From Mantis religiosa (lineage: Eukaryota; Arthropoda; Insecta; Mantodea; Mantidae), in NCBI GenBank assembly GCA_030765055.1, contig JAUKNK010000332.1, positions 270,001-334,000 on the forward strand: DNA of 64,000 nt, given 5' to 3'. The translations under genes were made by a program, and so were the position numbers. Numbering within the stretch: the stretch's first letter is position 1; every line of letters begins with the position of its first letter. The notes below the pieces were generated by a model. That model had not been told where the DNA came from, searched no databases, and saw only the letters and a list, made by a program, of their open reading frames with translations. This document shows positions 57,501-64,000 of this stretch, in pieces.

Positions 57501-60500
57501 CCAAGCAGTGGATAACCTTGGTTTAGATATAGCAGAACCGGCAGTCAACATTCAAATGCACTGCAATCTTTGAGAAGACTTTGAATGCACTACTGAAGAT
57601 GTCCATTGCAACCTTTTATGTACAGACCACTGCATAGCAGCTCGGAAGTAGCTTCCAATTATAAGGTTCCTGACATACCACAGCAATGTTCACTTCACCA
57701 TCCAAACTGCTGTAAGATATGGCTGAAAATGGCTTGAAGGCACGTTCTGAATATTTTAAAGAAAAGTAGAATGTTTGTACTTCTGACACACTGCAGTAAG
57801 AATTAAATTATTGAATTTCAAGCAAGGTAATATACATATATTCATATAATTTTTGTACATATAAATATGCTCTTAGTTTAGTTTACATTAAGGTAAGCTG
57901 TTCAAATTGGTGAGGTTTAAAATGTTAGGCATTATTTTATTAAATAATATTTAATATTTACTCTAAGCTACTATATTATGAATTTTTTTTTTCCCAATCA
58001 ATCATTACCTGATAATCTTCACGCTTTACAAAAGGCACATCTATATTATGTGTAGAAGGACAGATATCTTCATATTTCTTGCCATTAAAAATATCTATAC
58101 CAACAAGATGCACTTTTGCATGTCCATGTTTCCCTGTCTTTGATGTTGACATTTCAACAATTTTGCATGGGCGAGACTGAAACAAAAATAAAGCTATTAA
58201 TAGGTAAGAAAAAGCTAACAATGAAGCAATAAATATAATTATTCTTCACTAACTTAACTTATCTTTTAAGAAAATTGCTAAATTTTACACAGAATTCAAG
58301 AGAATTTTACAAAGATCTTTTGCACCGTAAGTCAAAGTAAGTCATTACTGCTGCTAGTTGCCATGCTATTTTTATACTTATTACTAAACTCTGAAAGTAA
58401 AACAAACTTAAAACAATTGATGGCAGTATTTCAAAATTCATCATGCAGTTTCTGTTTATTAAAATAGGTATTTTCTGCCGAACCATTAAAGTCATCACAA
58501 CTTAATTGCTTTAATAATTAACTTATAGATTTATTTCATGGTTAAATGATAAAAAATGATCTGCAACGGCCAATTCAGTCTGATTTTACCTAATATTTTG
58601 ATAATGTTCTTTTGTTCTGGTTTCTTACGAGGACTGATCAACAAAGACAGACTTTTTTTCCACAGAGGTTTGTTACTGCAATCCAATGTTTACATGATCT
58701 TTTTCAAAGTAGTCCGCTCCTACTTCAATGCACTTTTTATTGCATCTCTGCTAGTCCTTGAACAGATGCTGCAGACCATTTTTTGTCAGGTCCTTGCGAA
58801 TCGCCTCACTTTTCTTGAGCACAGCTTCAGAATTCTCAAATCGAATACCCCTAAGCTTTGACTTTAGTGATGGGGGGGGGAGGGGGTTTTTCTATCTGGA
58901 GGGAAAGTGAATATCACATTCTTTGACTGTAATGGAATGATTTACCAGCATGCAATCCCCCCTCACACTACTGTTACAGCAGCATATTGCACGTCAGTAT
59001 TGGCTGCACTGAGGAAGCACATTGCAAAGGAACGACCAGAGCTTTCTCGGACTGGGTGGCAACTTCATCATTACAATGCATGGCCTCACGTTGCAAATCA
59101 AGTCATGCAGTTTCTGGCTCGATTCAACATTATCTGTGTACCACATCCACCTTATAGCACAGATCTTGCACCCTGTGACTTTATTCCCATCACTAAAGGC
59201 AAAGCATAGGAGTATTTGATTTGAGAACTCTGAAGCAGTGCTCCAAAAAACTGAGGCGATTCTCAAGGACCTGACAAAGAATGGTCTGCAGCACGTGTTC
59301 AAGGACTGGCAGAGACACTATAAAAAGTGCATTGAAGTTAGAGGGAACTACTTTGAAAAAGATAAACACTGAATTGCAGTAATAAACATCTGTGAAAAAA
59401 AATTAGGCTCAGTCTTTGTTGATCAGCCCTCATAATTATGTTCGGTCCTTCCAATGTAAACCTGGTCACTAACCAAATTGATGTCAGATTTTTTTATCGG
59501 AAATTTTATATTTTTAATTTTTTTTTGAAAATGTTCATTAGCCCAAGGATGGCAAGTTTTTTAAAATTATAATCATCTTAGTTTTTAAGGATTGAAACAT
59601 TTACATTTTTTTATATTTGAATTTGTCAATCTATGAATAACATTTTTAGTAAAACCATTAAAGCAGTATTAATAATATGTTTGTATGTCTATTAAATTCC
59701 TCTTTATTTAGGAGAATAGGTTTATTTTATCCCTAAATAAAGGTAAATATAATAGAGCATATACACAGTAATACTCCTTTAATGGTATTAATAGAGATCT
59801 TACACAAAAAGATTGAGAAATTTAATTATAAAGAATGTAAATGTTTGTACGCTTAGAAAAATAAAAGATTATAGTTTAAAAAAATTACCATCCCTGGGAT
59901 AAAAAGCTTTAAAAAATCTGGTATCATTTTTAACAAATATTTCATCCTACCAATGCATAATGAATTCCTGGACTTAAAGTATTCAAGCTGCTCCACTATT
60001 GTATTCCACATGCCTGCCTCGGTAGCCTAAATGGTAGCGTGTCTGCCTCACATTCAAGAGGTCCCAAGTTGGAATCTCGGTCAGGGCAAGTTACCTGGAT
60101 AAGGTTTTTTCCAGGGTTTTCCCTTATCCTGAAAAACGAATGTCAGATAGCTCTTAAGCTCTATGGACCCCGGACTCATTTGAGCATCATTTCACCCATT
60201 TCATTCATCATACAATATGACGCAACGTTGGAGGACATAAATTACAAAAAAAAAAAAAAAAAAACTATTCCACAACGTATAACAAAATTCCTACAGAGGA
60301 TTAATACCATGTGGTTCATTGTGTATATTTTTATACATGAAAACCTTATTATTTAATGATATTTGTATATTTTTTGTCAGAAATTGTATTAAATAGCTTT
60401 TCCTAGCAAGTATTACTGATTGAAATGCCAAATGACCAAGTATCAAGAGAACTTTAGATGTATTTACGCATCTTTCGCAAACCAAAGACGTAAAACTAGG

Positions 60501-60754
60501 AAGAATGGAAGGCAAATGAGAATGCCCTAGGATTCACTAGATAATACAGTAGAATTCACTAGGATTTAGTAATGATGCAAGACATGAATTTATATTCAGA
60601 ATGCTAACTTCTAAAATATGATTAATTATCCAATTATGCCACTTACCTTGAGCATTACAAATCCATTTACACGCAAAGCTGAGCATTGCACAGGGAAAGT
60701 CACAGATGCACCAGAGTCTCCAGTTTCAAAGTGAGTGTCCTCAATACCAGCCAT
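46760..60754 (-). CDS. eIF5A: Eukaryotic translation initiation factor 5A (4 coding exons)
   Basis: Coding exons are 60754-60647, 58176-58009, 55284-55150 and 46831-46760. They give 36, 56, 45 and 23 residues (160 aa), all joined in phase 0 with GT-AG introns. The protein begins MAGIEDTHFETGDSGAS and contains the hypusine loop STSKTGKHGHAK, whose central Lys is modified by deoxyhypusine synthase. It ends CGEECIIAIKTNTVLDK. Known role: it binds the ribosomal E site and promotes peptide bond formation at stalling sequences and termination. Introns are 2.5, 2.7 and 8.3 kb and are full of SINEs and transposon remnants. Length and all core motifs are normal, so this looks like the functional host gene. 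It was identified from the conserved sequence without a database search. Confidence 0.95.
47774..48039 (+). repeat. SINE family A, complete copy with poly-A
   Basis: Head from GCCCGCCTCGGTAGCGTAG with A and B boxes, body to GTTGGAGAACGTAAATAAC, then a run of about 32 A. ATGGAAGGTCCAT directly precedes the head (from about 47762) and directly follows the poly-A, a perfect target-site duplication. This is the best copy for defining the family. Confidence 0.92.
48311..49340. repeat. Cluster of SINE family B units, partly inverted
   Basis: Unit 1 runs 48311-48625 (minus). Unit 2, at 48626-48835, lacks the tRNA-like head. Unit 3 is a head only (48838-48935), immediately followed by a full unit in opposite orientation (48935-49340). 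The arms around 48935 can form a long hairpin. All units share ATAGAGTCAACATGAAAAATTC or its inverse at the head end. Confidence 0.8.
52465..52640 (-). repeat. SINE family B copy
   Basis: Head and beginning of the body (minus strand), ending at GGGGCTCTCGCATCC. Confidence 0.75.
53194..53374 (-). repeat. SINE family A copy, minus strand, internally deleted
   Basis: TTTACGTCCTCCAATG body end through to the tRNA-like head near 53350. The segment between GGTAAAATGGTGCAT and TTGCCTCTCAGG is shortened. Confidence 0.75.
53634..53857. repeat. Near-perfect inverted repeat, arms about 95 bp
   Basis: The left arm 53634-53727 (TTGCAATTCCTTTTTTGGAAG start) and right arm about 53762-53857 are reverse complements with very few differences. 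They are separated by about 34 bp, and the whole forms a strong hairpin. No transposase-type terminal motif or target duplication was seen. Confidence 0.85.
53870..54640 (-). pseudogene. Mariner transposase remnant (N-terminal half)
   Basis: On the minus strand, 54576-54388 reads the HTH linker of a mariner transposase (a WYNEF block, then FSLIDVGREGRPKSD). Degraded sequence with further helices continues to about 53870. Many stops. Confidence 0.7.
54657..54745 (-). repeat. SINE family B fragment
   Basis: GACATGAAAAATTCAATGCCATGG head start joined directly to the tail sequence (ACTTCCATCAATTAACTTAAATG); the middle is deleted. Confidence 0.6.
55150..55284 (-). CDS. eIF5A: eIF5A coding exon 3
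   Basis: 45 codons between CTTTTGCAG| and CTG|GTAAAT. Contains SDDGYLCLMADN and the LREDLKVPDGELG block of the C-terminal OB fold. Confidence 0.95.
56280..56690 (-). pseudogene. Penelope-type GIY-YIG endonuclease remnant
   Basis: On the minus strand, 56660-56560 reads MSCQDCDKIYIGKTKRNLR, the start of a GIY-YIG nuclease as found at the C-terminus of Penelope-like retroelements. It continues in broken frames toward 56280 (an AHHFWYENHN-like stretch near 56510). The reverse transcriptase part is absent. Confidence 0.6.
56655..56962. repeat. Fold-back inverted repeat next to the Penelope remnant
   Basis: The arms 56655-56800 and about 56812-56962 are inverted copies (GAGGGTGGTTTAGTAAGTTG against CAACTTACTAAACCACCCTC), with small indels and an 11-bp centre. 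The arms include sequence upstream of the GIY-YIG fragment, so the palindrome formed from the retroelement copy. Confidence 0.8.
58009..58176 (-). CDS. eIF5A: eIF5A coding exon 2 (hypusine exon)
   Basis: 56 codons between TTTGTTTCAG| and CAG|GTAATG. Encodes SRPCKIVEMSTSKTGKHGHAK and the DICPSTHN block. Confidence 0.97.
58628..59432. mobile_element. Mariner derivative with long inverted C-terminal arms
   Basis: TA-flanked ends (58626-58627, 59433-59434) share GCTGATCAACAAAGAC-type inverted repeats. The plus strand keeps a transposase piece (58907-59209), with HHYNAWPH in place of the usual HxDNAxPH, so the second catalytic Asp is lost. The left arm at about 58630-58865 is an inverted copy of the right arm (about 59220-59430). 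The 3' coding end and terminus therefore occur twice, in opposite directions, and the normal 5' half is gone. Confidence 0.8.
58907..59209 (+). pseudogene. Mariner transposase fragment
   Basis: Readable catalytic-domain middle: a GMIYQHAIP stretch, the HHYNAWPHVA segment with an Asp-to-Tyr change, and PHPPYSTDLAPCDF. It is frameshifted after that and lacks the N-terminal DNA-binding part. Confidence 0.85.
60012..60263 (+). repeat. SINE family A, complete copy with poly-A
   Basis: Head GCCTGCCTCGGTAGCC, body to GTTGGAGGACATAAATTAC, then about 18 A. TATTCCACA flanks both sides as the target duplication. Confidence 0.85.
60647..60754 (-). CDS. eIF5A: eIF5A coding exon 1
   Basis: 36 codons from the ATG at 60754 to CTCAAG|GTAAGT. 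The exon starts at 60770 after CTGTATTTACAG, leaving 16 nt of 5'UTR in this exon. An in-frame TAA just upstream of the ATG supports the start. Confidence 0.97.
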
Positions 60755-60988
60755 TTAGCAGAGATTCAAACTGTAAATACAGAAAAAAAAATCTTAGATT
60801 CATAATAAAATTTCTTTTAGGGCAACCATACTTGTGGATTTGTTGACACCCTTAGATATCTAGAAATATCCTTCAGGTTAAATTTTAGTTCTTAAAATCT
60901 AATGCAAATGAAAACCTTAACCCAAAGGATATATTGTGACACTTATTCAAGTAAGAGGCTAATGCATGAAGTCAAAGAACTTCAACTT

Positions 60989-61245
60989 TCATTGATTGAG
61001 TCAACATGAAAAATTCAATGCCATGGCCAGGACCCGAACTATGTATTTCCTGGTTTCCGTCCAGTCGCTCTAACCCAATGGGCTACAATGGCCAACGTGC
61101 CGTCCTCACATTAAATTCTCCGTATAACTCATATTTCCCCGGCGAACCACTATGGGCTCTCGCATTCGAGATACACCGTTTGTGGCGACTTACTATCGTA
61201 AGTACTTGAGTCCCAGGCTTCATAATTTAACTCTTATTATTTTAG
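60989..61245 (-). repeat. SINE family B copy
   Basis: GAGTCAACATGAAAAATTC, head complement with degraded B box, body through ACACCGTTTGTGGCGAC to TTTAACTCTTATTATTTTAG. It lies in the eIF5A 5'UTR intron. Confidence 0.75.
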
Positions 61246-61679
61246 AACTTTTAAATACAAAACTCAAAATTATGGTAAGCTTCAGATTTGAGAGCAAAAT
61301 CATTCCATTGTCAGTAATCACATTCATTACACTTATCTAATGTCACAATGTATTGTGATTCTTAGATTTTGTTACATTGATCACTTTCTGATTTCTGCAA
61401 GGAATATCTGAATTGCCAGATAATGGAGAGAAGATAGAGAACCTCTGAAGATACTACATATGCACAAGAGTAAAGAGATTCTTTATGCCAAAAACATGTA
61501 TCCAGGAAGATTTTAATGCAGCTGAAAGCAACTTTCCCTTATGAAAACAGATGAAACGATCTTACGTTCCGGACCGAAAGGGACGGTATCACTTTAAAAT
61601 TATTGATGTCAAACAAATTAGTGTAGCATGGAAGAAAAAATCACAATTATAATAAAAATGCAAAAAATTAGAACTGTAT

Positions 61680-61990
61680 AGGCAGTCAGATTGAAAAATT
61701 TAATGCTATAGCCGGGATTTGAACCACGGATCTCCCGGTCTCCGTCCGATTGCTCTTAACCATTGAGCTACTATGGCCAACATGCCAGATTGACATTAAA
61801 TTTTCCAAGTGACTCGTATATTTCTTGGTAAACCACTAGGGGCTCTCATATACAATGAGGTGCGCACCTTTTGCGGCGACTTAGTATGCTGTAAGTACCT
61901 AAGTCCCAGGCTTCACAGATGCCAGTATTATTATAGGTAAATTGTTTTGACTCGATCTATTCAAATCATCGCCTACACTAGGCTAGTGTG
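61680..61990 (-). repeat. SINE family B copy (diverged)
   Basis: The head complement (GGGATTTGAACCACGGATCTCC) and body to CACTAGGCTAGTGTGG, with an extra segment at about 61855-61875. Confidence 0.7.
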
Positions 61991-62194
61991 GAAGAACGGC
62001 TATTTCCACATACAGCATTGTTGAAAAACTGATATCCAACACGTACATTGTTAAATCACTGATCAAATATCCATTTAGTTTGTTCCATCAACCCAGAGAA
62101 AAGCCAAGTCATACTCTTCACCAAGCGCCACTTTCCCGCCAACCTCCTCTCCTCTAACTATTCTGGCAGAAGGATAGAGTGGACGAACTCTCTT

Positions 62195-62990
62195 AAATAT
62201 TGGGTGTAAAGCTTGGCAAGGGCCTAACTTTTGGGGGTCACATCCAGGATGTAGTTCATCGGCCATGCGGGGCTATGGCCTCGTTATACCCCATGATGCG
62301 GTCATGGATGTCGACACCCCTTAAGTTGCGCCATTTTCAGGCTTTGATTCTTCCAATAATGCTTTATGCGTGCGAGGTCTGGGGCATGGCCGCAGGAACC
62401 AATCTGCTACAACTCCAGTGTGCACAGAATAGATGCCTTTGGGCCATCTACTCTGTGGGCTGGTGGTTTCCCGTGAGTTATCTTCATGAAGCCTCTCATC
62501 TCTCCACTATGTGGAATATGTTATTAGGCGTCGGGCTACAAAATTCTACGCGAGTTTGCCTGAACATCAGAGCGCCCGGTTAGGTATCTAGGGAACTACC
62601 GAACATCAGAAAGACGCTTCAAGCTCTACTGTCTTCCCCGCATGGCATGCGGGCACACCCGGTAACATTAAAGTTGTTATTACAACGTCAAAATTATTCC
62701 TACCTAAAAAATTAGACTAACAATTCTTCTACATTAAACTCTTCCTTAATTTTCTCACACCAGCGGTGCACACAAGCGTTGCATCCGAGTCGGCAACCTT
62801 GAGGAGCTACAGTCACCTCCTTTCTTTTTCATCCACCTAAATTTAACCCATCACCCTGCAAAACCCCATATATCCTGTCATTAAGTGGTTAAGTCGGTAT
62901 AGGACAGGTACACGAATGACACAAGTCGTGCTGACCCTCAGCCGACAGCTGCCTGCCCGCCTATATTTAGCTTGTTAGTTTAAAAATAAA
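62195..62990 (+). pseudogene. Non-LTR retrotransposon 3' fragment (reverse transcriptase C-terminus)
   Basis: The reading starting at 62200 (GVKLGKGLTFGGHIQ, then LRHFQALILPIMLYACEVWG, then LLQLQCAQNRCLWAIY) is the typical post-palm region of Jockey/CR1-type reverse transcriptases. It continues in another frame to about 62660, with stops. It is 5'-truncated and inactive; the remainder to about 62990 is probably its 3' part. The clade is uncertain. Confidence 0.75.
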
Positions 62991-63313
62991 TGTTAAACAG
63001 TTTAATTATTTAACGTATTCACATTTGTTGCAAACACGAAAGGCCCAGAAAAAAAAGTAAAACTCAGAAGAATACCAAGTGTTATAAAATTTTAAGAAAA
63101 TAGACCTAAATCTCAGAAAACGGAATATATGAGGAAATATGGCAATCAAAATTAATATTTGTATAATCAAAGGCTGGTGTTCAGCATTGTAATACTTAAG
63201 AGCATTGCGCATAGAAATGATTACTTGTCATCAAAATACGTTATGATAGTTAATTTCCTTCCATGTCACATGATTTTTTTTTTTTTTCAAATATACAGTA
63301 GTTTTGTACTTAC

Positions 63314-63450
63314 ATTTAAACTCCGATGAATTAAAACCGATCCGAAAATCTTCCTTCTCCACTGTCAACGGAAAAATGACCAATTCACCCGCCTTCCCCT
63401 TACACATCACCAACACTGTTCCCAACCTGACGAGATATTGTTAAAGGTGA
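63314..63450 (-). other. eIF5A: Probable 5'UTR exon of eIF5A
   Basis: TTTAAAT|GTAAGTACAA at 63314 is a strong donor on the minus strand. The acceptor before coding exon 1 (60771) needs an upstream partner. The upstream end is only estimated. No coding frame is claimed. Confidence 0.5.
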
Positions 63451-63479
63451 TTGAAAAATGTTGTTAGTTGCTTCAGGTT

Positions 63480-64000
63480 GTTAGCACCTATAGAACGCTT
63501 TCAGGAGGGCCTGGATTCAAATCACATATACCGTTCAATCTGACAGTGATATATTTATAGTTTTAACAAAATGTGGAATTGGATGCTTCCGTGCAATGAA
63601 CACAAACAAGCTTCATGACTCCCATGAAATTAATGGCAATAATGTATATGGCATACAGAGTGAGTTGTCTCCGCGACAACGTCCCGTTGTCAATTACCGT
63701 CGACCATGCACTCTAAACTTAAGGTTTTCGTGGCTTTCCTGGTCGATAGGCACACCAGACCCACACCAGACCTCTCATTTATTTATCCTGCCATGATGAC
63801 GACGGCTACTCAGGAAGGTAACGGAATCTTAGTATACGCAGTCCTTGCTATCAACTTCGAAAGAAATTCCAATGGTAGTATTTAAAATGATTTCCTTATG
63901 GACTAAGATCGACAATGACACGACATATTTGAGGGCTGCAATTTAAATAAGTCTCTCCAAAATTCTAAAGAAACATGTTCTTAAAGTAGCCATATAGAGC
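63480..64000. other. Upstream flank of eIF5A
   Basis: It should contain the eIF5A promoter, but I see no convincing TATA or initiator. No gene recognised. Confidence 0.3.

Noticed and set aside
62075..62266. Minus-strand 63-aa ORF over the retrotransposon fragment
   Set aside because: Opposite strand of a recognisable reverse transcriptase C-terminus.

Overview
The window is animal nuclear DNA, almost certainly from an insect. It has a host gene with small exons in long introns, GT-AG introns, many tRNA-headed SINE copies with poly-A or (AC)n tails, mariner, hAT and IS630/Tc1-type remnants, long microsatellites, and one complete Polinton (Maverick). The eIF5A gene and the repeat load fit a repeat-rich, probably polyneopteran, insect; the species cannot be named from the sequence alone.

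Layout. 1-20457 is intergenic repeat country: a decayed hAT transposase (about 1310-2852), a decayed IS630/Tc1-type transposase (about 3880-5180), several SINE families, three inverted-repeat elements (8831-9701, 11034-12322, 13640-14162) and a very long (TAA)n/(GAT)n tract (9844-10401).

20464-38396 is a 17.9-kb Polinton bounded by a perfect 6-bp target duplication (CATAGC) and 439-bp terminal inverted repeats in which I found no differences. Its genes are a four-exon Cys/His-rich gene (+), an unknown 152-aa ORF (+), major capsid protein (-), penton-like minor capsid protein (-), adenain-like protease (-), a phospholipase-A2-domain/membrane-active protein (-), packaging ATPase (+), a fibre-like trimeric protein (+), a conserved Polinton protein of unknown function (+), a DDE integrase with chromodomain (+), and protein-primed DNA polymerase B (-) with three introns. 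I saw no disabling mutation in the main ORFs. POLB and INT would replicate and integrate the DNA; ATPase, protease and the two capsid proteins form a virion-assembly module. The least expected parts are a canonical -1 slippery heptamer at the junction of the PLA2 protein and a protease that lacks a usable start codon; in-frame symmetric exons carrying duplicated Cys/His modules in two separate genes; and a protein with phage-tail-fibre-type repeats.

38403-46650 is again repeats: an internally deleted mariner, a mirrored (TC)n/(GA)n inverted repeat and a second IS630-type pseudogene. 46726-63450 is the host eIF5A gene on the minus strand. Four coding exons encode 160 aa, and a probable 5'UTR exon lies at 63314. 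Its introns hold SINEs, two mariner remnants (one folded back on itself), a Penelope-type GIY-YIG remnant and a non-LTR reverse-transcriptase 3' fragment. 63480-64000 has nothing I can name.
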